A stretch of 64,000 nt of DNA from Ruegeria sp. ANG-S4 (lineage in GTDB: Bacteria > Pseudomonadota > Alphaproteobacteria > Rhodobacterales > Rhodobacteraceae). Each line of letters starts with the position of its first letter. The stretch's first letter is position 1. The notes under the pieces were generated by a model, which ran no database searches, was not told the DNA's origin, and worked only from the letters and a program-made list of their open reading frames with translations. The translations under genes and the position numbers were made by a program. Below are positions 51,959-60,749 of this stretch, in pieces. The stretch lies in assembly GCF_000814005.1 (NCBI RefSeq), contig NZ_JWLK01000005.1, positions 868,001 through 932,000 of the forward strand, read 5' to 3'.

Positions 51959-52836
51959 TACCGGGTCGCCTGCCCTGTGGGCGATTTCAGATAGTTGAAG
52001 AACTCGGAGTCCGGGCTCAGCACCATCGAGCTGTTGCCGCCGCCCAGCGCCTGTTCATAGGCAGAAAGCGAGCGGTAGAATTCAAAGAATTCCGGGTCAG
52101 CGCCGTAGGCTTCGGCAAAGATCGCGTTGCGTTCGGCGTCGGCCTCACCGCGAATGATCTCGGCTTCGCGATTCGCGTCGGATACGAGTTCCACCACGGT
52201 TCGGTCAGCCTGCGCGCGCACGCGCTGCGCCGCCTCGTTACCGCGGGCGCGTTCGTCGGTCGCCTCGCGCTCCCGCTCGGCCTTCATCCGATCAAATGTC
52301 GCTTCGAGGTTTGCCTGCGGCAAATCGGTGGCTTTCAATCGCACGTCGATCACGTTGACGCCCAGTGCCTGCGCTTCGGCAATCGCGCTGTTGCGGATGC
52401 GCAGCATCAATGCCGCCCGGTCCGAACTCAGAATATCGCGGGACGAAACCGAACCCAGAACCTCGCGCGTTTCGGCGCGTAGAATACGGTCCAGACGGTC
52501 CTCGGCGACGGGAACACCGCCAACACCAACCGCCTGCCGGAATTGGTTCAGGTCAGCAATCCGATAGCGAGCAAAGGCATCAACCACCAAACGGCGGTCA
52601 TCGAGCGGCGTCACTTCCAGCGGCTGAACGTCGATTGAAAGGATACGGTCGTCATAACGCACCACTTCGTCAACAAAGGGCAGCTTGAAGGCCAGACCCG
52701 GCTCTTCTTTTACGTTCACGACGCGTCCGAACCGCAGAACAAGCGCGCGTTCGCGTTCGTCGACGATGAAGACCGAAGACAAGCCAACCAGGATGAGACC
52801 GAAGATCAGGATGAGGATAATGGGTGTCTTACGCAT
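51958..52836 (-). CDS. hflC: protease modulator HflC
   Basis: 292 residues. One N-terminal membrane helix (~5-25), then a Band 7/SPFH domain with VDERERALVLRFGRV and DKVVRYDDRI-type sequence, and a helical ERAREATDERARGNE coiled-coil. With HflK it forms a large periplasmic-side cage around the FtsH protease and modulates its activity. The start overlaps the hflK stop by one base (TGATG). Confidence 0.97.
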   Translation of the reverse strand: MRKTPIILILIFGLILVGLSSVFIVDERERALVLRFGRVVNVKEEPGLAFKLPFVDEVVRYDDRILSIDVQPLEVTPLDDRRLVVDAFARYRIADLNQFRQAVGVGGVPVAEDRLDRILRAETREVLGSVSSRDILSSDRAALMLRIRNSAIAEAQALGVNVIDVRLKATDLPQANLEATFDRMKAEREREATDERARGNEAAQRVRAQADRTVVELVSDANREAEIIRGEADAERNAIFAEAYGADPEFFEFYRSLSAYEQALGGGNSSMVLSPDSEFFNYLKSPTGQATR

Positions 52837-53981
52837 CAGTTGCTCTCCTGGGCTTGATTGCGGCGCAGTTCATTCAGCGGCAGATAGGGAACCACGCCCT
52901 GCCCGGAACCGGTCGAGTTTTCGTCCAGAATGATCTTGTCCACGTCCCCAAGGACCTGTTCCATCCGTTCAAGGTAAAGACGCTTGCGGGTGACATCCGG
53001 CGCCTTGGAATATTCCTCCAGAACGGCGCTAAAGCGGCTTGCTTCACCCATCGCGCTGTTGATTTGTTGGGCACGGTAGGCTTCGGCCTCTTCAAGGACC
53101 TGCGCCGCTTCACCACGGGCTTCCGCCAGAACGCGGTTGGCATAGGCGTCCGCCACGTTTTGCAGACGGTCACGTTCCTGCGCCGCGGCCTGAACGTCAC
53201 GGAATGCCGCGATCACATCCTGCGGCGGGTCGGCCTTGTCAAAGTTCACACGGATGATGTTCACGCCCGAGTCGTAACTGTCCATCGTCGCCTGAATCAG
53301 TTCCTGCAGACGCTCGGCGATGATACCGCGATCCCGGTTCAGGATCGGAGCCAGTTCGCTTTGCGCGATGATCTCGCGCATGGCTGATTCCGAAACCGCG
53401 CGGATGGTTTGGCGCGGGTCGCGCAGGTTGAACAGAAACTTGGCCGGATCATTGATGTTCCAGACCACCTGATAGTCGATGTCGACCACGTTCTCGTCAC
53501 CGGTCAGCATGAGACCATCGTCGCTGCCGCGCGCGCCGCCCATGTCTTCGGTTTGTTCGCGGGTCACCGGAATGACCTCAGCCGTGACAAAGGGCCATGG
53601 TGCAATGTTCAAGCCCGGATTGCCAACGGCAGAAAACTCACCCAGAAACAGTTCGACAGACTGTTCTTCCGGCTTGACGGTATAGACGCTTGCGAAACCC
53701 CACAAAACGACCGCTGCAATTACGCCAATCGCGACCGTTCCCCGGGTGAAGATCGGGCCACCACCGCCCGAACCTTGCCCATTGCCGCCCCGGCCCGAGC
53801 CGCCGCGACCGCCCATAAGGACGCGCAACTGTTCCTGACCCTTTTTCATCAGCTCGTCGATCTCGGGGATCTGCGGGCCGTCGCCTTCGGGCGGGCGTCG
53901 CCCGTCGCCGTTATTACCCCGATTTCCTCCGCCGCCGGAAGAGCCTCCGCCCCCCCAGGGGCCACCGCTGTTGCCCGCCAT
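52836..53981 (-). CDS. hflK: FtsH protease activity modulator HflK
   Basis: 381 residues. A Gly/Ser/Arg-rich disordered N-terminus (1-70) precedes the membrane helix (~75-95, VAIGVIAAVVLWGFASVYTV) and the SPFH domain with VKPEEQSVELFLGEF, DEIDYQVVWN-like DIDYQVVWNINDP and the coiled-coil EARGEAAQVLEEAEAYRA. The order hflK-hflC is conserved, and the pair is cotranslated. gor ends 72 bases upstream on the same strand. Confidence 0.97.
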   Translation of the reverse strand: MAGNSGGPWGGGGSSGGGGNRGNNGDGRRPPEGDGPQIPEIDELMKKGQEQLRVLMGGRGGSGRGGNGQGSGGGGPIFTRGTVAIGVIAAVVLWGFASVYTVKPEEQSVELFLGEFSAVGNPGLNIAPWPFVTAEVIPVTREQTEDMGGARGSDDGLMLTGDENVVDIDYQVVWNINDPAKFLFNLRDPRQTIRAVSESAMREIIAQSELAPILNRDRGIIAERLQELIQATMDSYDSGVNIIRVNFDKADPPQDVIAAFRDVQAAAQERDRLQNVADAYANRVLAEARGEAAQVLEEAEAYRAQQINSAMGEASRFSAVLEEYSKAPDVTRKRLYLERMEQVLGDVDKIILDENSTGSGQGVVPYLPLNELRRNQAQESN

Positions 53982-54053
53982 ATGTTTCGATTCCTTCGTT
54001 TAGGCCCGTGTGATCACGGGGTCCCTTGTAACTTGTGTGCGCGCGGTTGCAAA

Positions 54054-55412
54054 TCAAGCCGTGCGAACAGGTTGCCGCATTGTCACCAGTTCTTCTGCCA
54101 TAACAGGGTGAACCGCAACCGTGCGGTCAAAATCTTCTTTGGTTGCGCCCATCTTTACGGCGATCCCTGCCAGTTGGATCATCTCGCCGGCACCCGGTGC
54201 CACGATGTGACAGCCCAACACCTTGCGCGTTGCCTGGCTGACGATCAATTTCATCAGCACCCGCTGAGTGCCCCCGGCAAACGCTTTTTGCATCGGCTTG
54301 AACGACGTTGCGTAAACCTCAACGGGTTCCTGCGCCGCCGCTTCTTCCTCGCTAAGTCCAACTGTACCAAATTCCGGCTGCGTGAATATCGCGGTCGGAA
54401 TCAGGTCGTGGTCGACGGGTGTTGGGTTACCGTTAAAAACGGTTTCAACAAACGCCATACCCTCGCGGATGGCCACGGGTGTAAGATTCACCCGGTCCGT
54501 TACGTCGCCGATGGCAAAAATCGAAGGCACGGCTGTCTGGCTGTATTCATCAACGATGATCTCGCCCTTGCGCCCCCGTTCCACGCCGATCGTATCAAGG
54601 CCCAGATCGTCCGCATTTGGCGTCCGGCCAGTGGCAAACATGACGGTGTCAAAGCGATCCTCTGTGCCGTCCGTCGCTTTGACGCGGATCTGGTCGCCGT
54701 CTTTCGTCATCTCAAGAACATTGGTGCCCAGCCGTACATCTATTCCATTCTGGCGCATTTCCTCGCAGATCAGACCGCGCGCCTCTTCGTCGAAGCCGCG
54801 CAGGATTTGCGCCCCCCGATAGAACTGCGTTGTCTGGACGCCCATGCCGTTCATGATGCCCGCAAACTCGCTCGCAATGTAGCCACCGCCAACAATCAAT
54901 ATGCGGCCCGGCAGTTTGTCGAGATGGAAGATCTCGTTCGACGTAATGGCCAGCTCCGACCCCGGAAACTGTGGCACGACTGGCCGACCACCGGTGGCAA
55001 TCAGGACGTGCTTGGTCGTCTTGCGTGTCCCATCGGCAAGTTCGATCGTGTGTGCATCGACCAGTCTGGCCCGTTGATCAAATGTCTCGACACCGTTGTT
55101 CTTCAGAATATTGCGGTAAATGCCTTCCAGCCGATCAAGTTCGGCGTACAGCTTGCCCCGGAACACATCCCAATCGAATGCACCGGGTTTTACATCCCAG
55201 CCATAGGCCTGGGCGTCTTGGACCATATCCGCATATTCGCTGGCAAACACCATCAGCTTCTTGGGCACGCACCCGCGGATAACGCAGGTGCCGCCATAAC
55301 GATCCTCTTCCGCCAGCGCCACTTCGGCGCCCGTTTCACCCGCAGCTACTCGCGCCGCGCGCACCCCGCCCGAGCCGCCACCGATGACGAAAAGATCATA
55401 GTCAAAGCTCAT
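54054..55412 (-). CDS. gor: glutathione-disulfide reductase
   Basis: 452 residues. GR reduces GSSG with NADPH. FAD motif GGGSGGVRAARVAA (~10), redox disulfide GTCVIRGCVPKKLM (Cys pair near 42 and 47), NADPH motif GGGYIASEFAGIMNG (~173), FAIGDV and the C-terminal HPVMAEELV with the catalytic His of the partner subunit. The NADPH site lacks the classic two Arg after the second Gly motif (QTTQFYRGAQILRGFDEE keeps RxxxxxR), consistent with GR. Two GST genes and GFA nearby show that glutathione is used. Confidence 0.95.
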   Translation of the reverse strand: MSFDYDLFVIGGGSGGVRAARVAAGETGAEVALAEEDRYGGTCVIRGCVPKKLMVFASEYADMVQDAQAYGWDVKPGAFDWDVFRGKLYAELDRLEGIYRNILKNNGVETFDQRARLVDAHTIELADGTRKTTKHVLIATGGRPVVPQFPGSELAITSNEIFHLDKLPGRILIVGGGYIASEFAGIMNGMGVQTTQFYRGAQILRGFDEEARGLICEEMRQNGIDVRLGTNVLEMTKDGDQIRVKATDGTEDRFDTVMFATGRTPNADDLGLDTIGVERGRKGEIIVDEYSQTAVPSIFAIGDVTDRVNLTPVAIREGMAFVETVFNGNPTPVDHDLIPTAIFTQPEFGTVGLSEEEAAAQEPVEVYATSFKPMQKAFAGGTQRVLMKLIVSQATRKVLGCHIVAPGAGEMIQLAGIAVKMGATKEDFDRTVAVHPVMAEELVTMRQPVRTA

Positions 55413-55536
55413 GCCGGGTTCCTTCGTTCAGTCTGAAAACGTTCTGCATATCTACGTAAGAAAAGCTGCGTGCCAACCCCAAGAACCGGAAAAAGCGCAA
55501 TTCCCGGGATCCTGCCTGTCGCAAGTCAGCCGCGCG

Positions 55537-56319
55537 TTACTCCGCCAAGTCCGAGAACAGGTTTTCACCACTGCTGGCTTCACCCATTTCAACGGTGCCT
55601 TCGTTCAGGTCGCGCAACTCGACCCGACCGTCGCCATAGCCGATCACGACCTTGTCGCAGATATCGATGAACAAGCCGTTTTCAACAACACCGGGTATCT
55701 GGTTCAGAACCAGCGCCAGTTGCCTGGCGTGTCCAATGCGTTTCAGGTGCAGGTCCAGAATGTGATTGCCCTCATCCGTGACCTTAGGCGCCTCACCATT
55801 CATGCGCAGCGTCACCGAGGTGCCCAGAACATCCATGGTGTCCAGCGTCTCTTCGATCAACGTCCGCGTGGTCTGCCAGCCAAACGGGATCACCTCGACT
55901 GGCAGAGGAAACGCGCCCAGCGTTTCAACCTCTTTGCCCGCATCCGCAATCACCACCATCTGATCGCTCGCGGTAGCGACGATCTTCTCCTGCAGCAAGG
56001 CGGCGCCACCGCCTTTGATCAGGTTAAACTCTCTGTCGAACTCGTCGGCGCCGTCGATCGTCAGGTCCAGCCATCCAGCCTGATCCAACGAGACAACTTC
56101 GATCCCGACCTCACGCGCCAATTGCGCGGTCGCGGTCGACGTCGGGACACCTTTGATCTTCAGCCCGTCCGACTTTACCCGTTCGCCCAGTTTGCGCACC
56201 ATCCAAGCTGCGGTCGAGCCGGTTCCCAATCCGACACGCATGCCATCCTGTACCAGATCGGCGGCGCGGTTTGCAGCGACATATTTTGCCTTTTCAATCG
56301 GCGACATTTCCCCGGTCAT
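55537..56319 (-). CDS. rpiA: ribose-5-phosphate isomerase A
   Basis: 260 residues from ATG 56319, preceded by GGGGA. It interconverts ribose-5-phosphate and ribulose-5-phosphate in the pentose phosphate pathway. GLGTGSTAAWMVRKLGE, the catalytic TIDGADEFD (with Asp pair), LIKGGGAALLQEKIVA and VTDEGNHILDL are all present. The frame extends to 56397 without homologous sequence. It is the first gene of the minus-strand rpiA-gor-hflKC run, 124 bases from gor, and divergent from the GST gene. Confidence 0.97.
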   Translation of the reverse strand: MTGEMSPIEKAKYVAANRAADLVQDGMRVGLGTGSTAAWMVRKLGERVKSDGLKIKGVPTSTATAQLAREVGIEVVSLDQAGWLDLTIDGADEFDREFNLIKGGGAALLQEKIVATASDQMVVIADAGKEVETLGAFPLPVEVIPFGWQTTRTLIEETLDTMDVLGTSVTLRMNGEAPKVTDEGNHILDLHLKRIGHARQLALVLNQIPGVVENGLFIDICDKVVIGYGDGRVELRDLNEGTVEMGEASSGENLFSDLAE

Positions 56320-56486
56320 GGCAGCATCCCCAAGTTCATTTGCCGGTTGTATACGGAATGCCTTGCCCAACTGCGAGAGACAATTGCATCCGGGCATGTT
56401 TTAACATGTCGCTGAAATGCGCGTTTCCGATGGGAAACGTCGCAATCGGGTATTCGTACAGCGCCCAGACAGATTACATAGACCGC

Positions 56487-57188
56487 ATGGAAACTCCGTA
56501 CCGCCTGCATTACGCCCCCGACAATGCCTCGCTGGTCGTCCGACTGGCGTTGGAGGAAATGGGCGTTCCCTATCAAAGTGAACTGGTCGATCGCCGCAGA
56601 CACCAGCAGGATGAGGCCGCGTACCGTGCGTTGAACCCCAATGGCCTGATCCCGGTGCTGGAAACGGATCAAGGACCGATCTTTGAAACAGCCGCCATTC
56701 TGTTATGGCTCGCAGACCGCCACGGACAACTGGCCCCGTCGCCCGACAGCAATGACCGGGCCGCTTTTCTGAAATGGCTGTTTTTTGCGTCCAACACCCT
56801 GCATGCCGATCTGCGGATCGTGTTTTATGCCGAAAAGTACATTGAGACGGCGCAGGCTGAATCGCTGCGGGCCGGTATACGGCCTCGGCTGCGCCAACAT
56901 CTGCAAAACCTGGACGCGGTTGCGCAAAGCAAACCGGATTGGCTCTGCCCCGAACACCCTTCGGTCCTGAACTTTTACATAGCCTGCATGATGCGTTGGA
57001 TGGCGCTTTATCCGGCGCGGTCGGATCGCAGTTGGTTTCAACTGGCAGACACGCCATATTTGCAGACGCTTCTTATGCAGCTGGAGATGCGTCCTTCGAC
57101 GCGGGCTGCCATCGCCGCCGAGGGGTTGGGTGTTACGCCCTTCACCTCTCCGACTTATGCCAATCCTTCAGAAGGCTCAGCGACCTGA
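56487..57188 (+). CDS. glutathione S-transferase family protein
   Basis: 233 residues from ATG 56487 (METPYRLHYAPD). The N-terminal domain has YAPDNASLVVRLALEEMG, NPNGLIPVLETDQGPIFETAAILLWLAD; the second has a helical bundle. The active-site Ser after YAPDN is in the usual beta/zeta-like position. The substrate is unknown. sdaA begins one base after its stop, so the two are probably cotranscribed. Confidence 0.9.
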   Translation: METPYRLHYAPDNASLVVRLALEEMGVPYQSELVDRRRHQQDEAAYRALNPNGLIPVLETDQGPIFETAAILLWLADRHGQLAPSPDSNDRAAFLKWLFFASNTLHADLRIVFYAEKYIETAQAESLRAGIRPRLRQHLQNLDAVAQSKPDWLCPEHPSVLNFYIACMMRWMALYPARSDRSWFQLADTPYLQTLLMQLEMRPSTRAAIAAEGLGVTPFTSPTYANPSEGSAT

Positions 57189-57189
57189 C

Positions 57190-58563
57190 ATGTTTCTTTC
57201 CGTCTTCGATATGTTCAAAGTGGGCATTGGCCCGTCATCATCGCACACGATGGGGCCGATGGTGGCTGCTGCGCGGTTTCTCGACCTGATGCGGGCGTCC
57301 CCGTTCGAATTTTCGGGGCTTCGCGGCTCGCTGCATGGTTCGCTTGCGTTCACGGGTGTCGGCCACGCAACGGATCGCGCAACCATCCTGGGTTTGGCGG
57401 GGTTTGTACCGGACACATACGACCACGAACAGGCCGAAGCTGCATTGGCTGACATTTCGGAAACACATATGGTTTCGCCGGATGGCCTGCCCACGCTTGC
57501 TTTTGATCCAAAGGCGGATCTTGTCTTTGATTTCGACAACAACCTGCCCGGCCACGCCAATGGTATGATCCTGATGGCGACCGATGCGCAGGGCGACGTT
57601 ATCCTGCGACAAGTTTATTACTCCATCGGTGGTGGATTTGTCCTGACCGAAGAGGAACTGGCCGAAGGCAAGGCCACCGAGGAAGGCGCCCCTGTGCCTT
57701 TCCCTTTCAAATCAGCAGTTGAAATGTTGGACATGGCCCGATCCAGCGGCAAGAACATCGCACAGATGAAGCGCGAGAACGAAATCGCGCGAGGATGCGC
57801 AGACAGCTTTGCCAAGGGGACGACTCGCCTTTGGCAAGTGATGAACGACTGTATCGAGCGCGGGCTGAACACTGACGGCATTCTGCCGGGCGGATTGCAC
57901 GTGCGTCGCCGGGCCAAGGGTATTCATGATGCTCTGCAGGCCGAGCGAGGTATGAACCTGAACGCGCCGCACACAATCAACGACTGGATGAGCGTCTATG
58001 CGATGGCCGTGAACGAAGAGAACGCCGCCGGAGGTCAGGTCGTCACTGCCCCAACCAACGGTGCGGCGGGCGTTCTGCCAGCGGTGCTGCGCTATTACCT
58101 GGATCACGTACCCGGAGCCACGGAATCCCGGATCGAAGATTTCCTGCTGACAGCCGCAGCGATCGGTGGACTTGTAAAATACAACGCCTCAATCTCGGGG
58201 GCCGAAGCCGGGTGTCAGGCAGAGGTTGGCAGCGCTTCGGCCATGGCCGCCGCAGGCTTGTGCGCTGTAATGGGCGGGACGCCCGAACAAGTCGAAAATG
58301 CCGCTGAAATCGCCCTGGAGCATCATTTGGGCATGACATGCGATCCGGTTGCCGGGCTGGTTCAGGTCCCGTGCATCGAACGTAACGGTCTGGGCGCGAT
58401 CAAGGCCGTCTCGGCCGCGTCTTTGGCCCTGCGCGGCGACGGGCAACATTTTGTTCCATTGGACGCCGTAATCGAAACGATGCGCCAAACCGGGCACGAC
58501 ATGCACGAAAAATACAAAGAGACATCATTGGGCGGCTTGGCAGTGAACGTTCCAAACTGCTGA
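57190..58563 (+). CDS. sdaA: L-serine ammonia-lyase
   Basis: 457 residues, single-chain Fe-S type. It deaminates serine to pyruvate and ammonia. The beta domain starts FDMFKVGIGPSSSHTMGPM. The alpha domain has TAPTNGAAGVLPAVL, SGAEAGCQAEVGSASAMAAAGL and GMTCDPVAGLVQVPCIERN; the three Cys bind the catalytic [4Fe-4S] cluster. ATG 57190 is the homologous start; the frame opens earlier inside the GST gene. Confidence 0.97.
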   Translation: MFLSVFDMFKVGIGPSSSHTMGPMVAAARFLDLMRASPFEFSGLRGSLHGSLAFTGVGHATDRATILGLAGFVPDTYDHEQAEAALADISETHMVSPDGLPTLAFDPKADLVFDFDNNLPGHANGMILMATDAQGDVILRQVYYSIGGGFVLTEEELAEGKATEEGAPVPFPFKSAVEMLDMARSSGKNIAQMKRENEIARGCADSFAKGTTRLWQVMNDCIERGLNTDGILPGGLHVRRRAKGIHDALQAERGMNLNAPHTINDWMSVYAMAVNEENAAGGQVVTAPTNGAAGVLPAVLRYYLDHVPGATESRIEDFLLTAAAIGGLVKYNASISGAEAGCQAEVGSASAMAAAGLCAVMGGTPEQVENAAEIALEHHLGMTCDPVAGLVQVPCIERNGLGAIKAVSAASLALRGDGQHFVPLDAVIETMRQTGHDMHEKYKETSLGGLAVNVPNC

Positions 58564-58596
58564 CCAAGTCAAAGGAACATAGAGCGAGGGCAAAAC

Positions 58597-59007
58597 ATGC
58601 AGGGACATTGCTTATGCGGAGCGGTCCGCTACGAGGTCACCCCACCCGTTCTGTCTTGCGTGAACTGCCATTGCGATAGCTGTCGACGTCAATGCGCGGC
58701 CCCGATGACCACCTATTTTGGGATTCGGGATGGCCAATGGCGCTGGACAGCCGAAGCGCCCAGGACCTTTAACTCGTCGCCGGGGGTCGAACGCAGCTTT
58801 TGCCCCCATTGCGGGACGCCCATCTCGTTTCGATCAACCGTTATGTCCGACGTCCTGCACCTGTACGTTGCAACACTGGACGAGCCTGAGGCGCTGGAGC
58901 CAACGCTGAACGTCGCGCATGAAGAAAAACTGCGCTGGTTGAAACTGAACGATGGTCTGCCGCACTGCATCGGACCGGATTACACCAAGGTTCAACCCAT
59001 CGATTAA
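58597..59007 (+). CDS. GFA-family (glutathione-dependent formaldehyde-activating enzyme-like) protein
   Basis: 136 residues of the Mss4-like zinc fold: GHCLCGAVRYEV, CHCDSCRRQCAAPMTTYFG and FCPHCGTPISF provide the zinc Cys set. The namesake Gfa joins formaldehyde to glutathione, but most short homologues have no proven activity. It follows sdaA by 33 bases and precedes an EamA gene on the same strand. Confidence 0.92.
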   Translation: MQGHCLCGAVRYEVTPPVLSCVNCHCDSCRRQCAAPMTTYFGIRDGQWRWTAEAPRTFNSSPGVERSFCPHCGTPISFRSTVMSDVLHLYVATLDEPEALEPTLNVAHEEKLRWLKLNDGLPHCIGPDYTKVQPID

Positions 59008-59060
59008 ACTCGTTGCGGTAACGGCTTTTCAGCGTCGCAGCAAAACGTTAGCGTCGCGCC

Positions 59061-59975
59061 ATGACTCATGACCGCCCTGTTTTTGGCATCGCGTTGATGC
59101 TTGGCTTTTGCATACTCGCCCCGATGGGCGACGCGATGGCCAAACTGTTGGGGGAAACCACGCCCGTTGGATTGCTGGTTTTCGTGCGATTTTCCGTTCA
59201 GGCCGCAATCCTGATCCCCTTGATTGCCCTAACGGGACGACCTTGGCGGATGCGCGGAAGGGTCCTGCGGCTGACACTGGTTCGAACTGTGCTGCATATT
59301 GTCGGGATCACGGCAATGTTCAGTGCGTTGCAGTATTTGCCGCTGGCCGATGCGGTCGCGATTGCCTTTGTCATGCCGTTTATCATGCTGCTGTTGGGGC
59401 GCTATGTGCTTGGCGAAGAAGTCGGTGCGCGCAGACTGATCGCTTGTATCGTGGGCTTCATCGGAACGCTTCTGGTCATCCAACCCAGCTTTGCCGAAGT
59501 CGGCGCCCCGGCGCTTCTGCCGCTGATCGTTGCAGTCGTCTTTGCGCTTTTCATGCTTGTGACCCGTCAAATCGCCAAGGAAACAGACCCGGTTGCGTTG
59601 CAGGCAGTTTCCGGCGCTATGGCCACGATTGCGCTGCTGCCAGTTTTGGTGCTCGGAACCTATGCGGACATTTGGGAAATCTCCCTGATCATCCCGCCAG
59701 CGGAATTGCACTGGCTGTTGCTGGCGATCGGGGCGCTGGGAACGGTCGCGCATCTGTTCATGACGTGGTCACTGCGGTTTGCACCGTCCGCCACGTTGGC
59801 GCCGATGCAATACCTGGAGATACCGGTGGCTACCCTAGTCGGATGGCTGATCTTTCACGATCTGCCGAACGGATTGGCGGCGGTTGGTATCATGATCACG
59901 ATTGCGGCCGGGCTCTACGTTATTCTGCGCGAGCGGGCCAGCGCGCGCTCTGCCCCGACAGAAACGCCCGCATAA
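59061..59975 (+). CDS. EamA/DMT-family transporter
   Basis: 304 residues with ten membrane helices in two EamA repeats: LGFCILAPMGDAMAKLLGE at the start, LQYLPLADAVAIAFVMPFI and MQYLEIPVATLVGWLIFHDLP in the repeat ends. Probable exporter of unknown metabolite. Its last 56 bases overlap, tail to tail, the thiamine pyrophosphokinase gene; the C-terminal ~18 residues of both proteins lie in the overlap. Confidence 0.9.
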   Translation: MTHDRPVFGIALMLGFCILAPMGDAMAKLLGETTPVGLLVFVRFSVQAAILIPLIALTGRPWRMRGRVLRLTLVRTVLHIVGITAMFSALQYLPLADAVAIAFVMPFIMLLLGRYVLGEEVGARRLIACIVGFIGTLLVIQPSFAEVGAPALLPLIVAVVFALFMLVTRQIAKETDPVALQAVSGAMATIALLPVLVLGTYADIWEISLIIPPAELHWLLLAIGALGTVAHLFMTWSLRFAPSATLAPMQYLEIPVATLVGWLIFHDLPNGLAAVGIMITIAAGLYVILRERASARSAPTETPA

Positions 59976-60627
59976 CCTCGTCCAGCATGTCACGCGGCAG
60001 CATTACCAAAAGACCGGGCCCATCCACCTGCAACTCGATTGCGCCAAGTGCCCGGTTCGAAGTGCCCACTTGCCCATCCGGTTCAAACACCAGTTGATCT
60101 ATCGGCCATTCGAGACCGCGACTGCGACCTGTCACGCGCCGCAGCGGGAACAGAGACACGGTTTGCCCCTTCGCCATTGGCAGAGCGAGCTTTGGCGGTG
60201 CATGAAGAATCACCTCGTCCTCGCCCAGCAGCACGCACGGGCGATCCTGCAATCTTACAAGCGTGTTGAACGCAGCCAGTTGATGATCCACCCGCGCGCC
60301 CAGAAACCCGACCCCGAGGACCAAAGGCGCCTCGATCTGGCGCAGCGCCTTTTCGAAATCGGTGCTGTCCTGTTCGCTCACGAAAAACTGCTGCGCGTCG
60401 GGGATTTGGTCTCGGTAAACCGGATCAAGCGAGTCGAAGTCACCGATAACGGCGTCTGGAATACGTCCCGAATCGATCAGAATCGCCGCACCACCATCTG
60501 CCGCAACAACGCAATTTACGCGGTTGAACGCCAGATTCAGGTCGTCAGGACCGATCTGGCCCCCTCCAAATAGCGCGATTGGCTCCTCTGAGCGTACAAT
60601 CGACTCAATTTTCACAAGATTGACCAT
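59920..60627 (-). CDS. thiamine diphosphokinase
   Basis: 235 residues from ATG 60627; the frame opens at 60657. It transfers pyrophosphate from ATP to thiamine, giving ThDP. The N-terminal domain has VVAADGGAAILIDSGRIPDAVIGDFDSLD, with the Asp cluster that binds Mg-ATP, EQDSTDFEKAL and GARVDHQLAAFN; the C-terminal part forms the thiamine-binding beta fold (TGRSRGLEWPIDQLVFEPDGQVGTSN). No TPP riboswitch precedes it. It overlaps the EamA gene by 56 bases at the 3' end. Confidence 0.93.
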   Translation of the reverse strand: MVNLVKIESIVRSEEPIALFGGGQIGPDDLNLAFNRVNCVVAADGGAAILIDSGRIPDAVIGDFDSLDPVYRDQIPDAQQFFVSEQDSTDFEKALRQIEAPLVLGVGFLGARVDHQLAAFNTLVRLQDRPCVLLGEDEVILHAPPKLALPMAKGQTVSLFPLRRVTGRSRGLEWPIDQLVFEPDGQVGTSNRALGAIELQVDGPGLLVMLPRDMLDEVMRAFLSGQSARWPARAE

Positions 60628-60638
60628 ATTTCCCGGAT

Positions 60639-60667
60639 TTGGACATAATGAAAACACAAAATGATAG
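60639..60667 (+). promoter_or_regulatory. candidate promoter of the acidic protein gene
   Basis: TTGGAC (60639-60644) is 17 bases from TGATAG (60662-60667). Transcription would begin near 60674 and give a leader of about 75 bases with the hairpin at 60692. Confidence 0.4.
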
Positions 60668-60691
60668 ACTCATGAACAAAGTTAAGAGTCG

Positions 60692-60716
60692 ATTGTGGGC
60701 GGGCTGCGCCCACAAT
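60692..60716 (+). promoter_or_regulatory. leader hairpin before the acidic protein gene
   Basis: ATTGTGGGCG and CGCCCACAAT form a perfect ten-base stem around GGCTG. No T-run follows. GAGGA of the gene's ribosome-binding site lies 17 bases later, so the hairpin could stabilise or regulate the transcript. Confidence 0.5.
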
Positions 60717-60749
60717 GTGACTTGGTAGTTTGTAGAGGACGTGTGTCTG

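Noticed and set aside
53409..55436. 675-codon open frame on the plus strand
   Set aside because: Antisense shadow of hflK and gor; both minus-strand genes have full family motifs.
60628..60749. TPP riboswitch near thiamine diphosphokinase
   Set aside because: The conserved CUGAGA and ACCUG elements are not present; the hairpin here belongs to the opposite gene.
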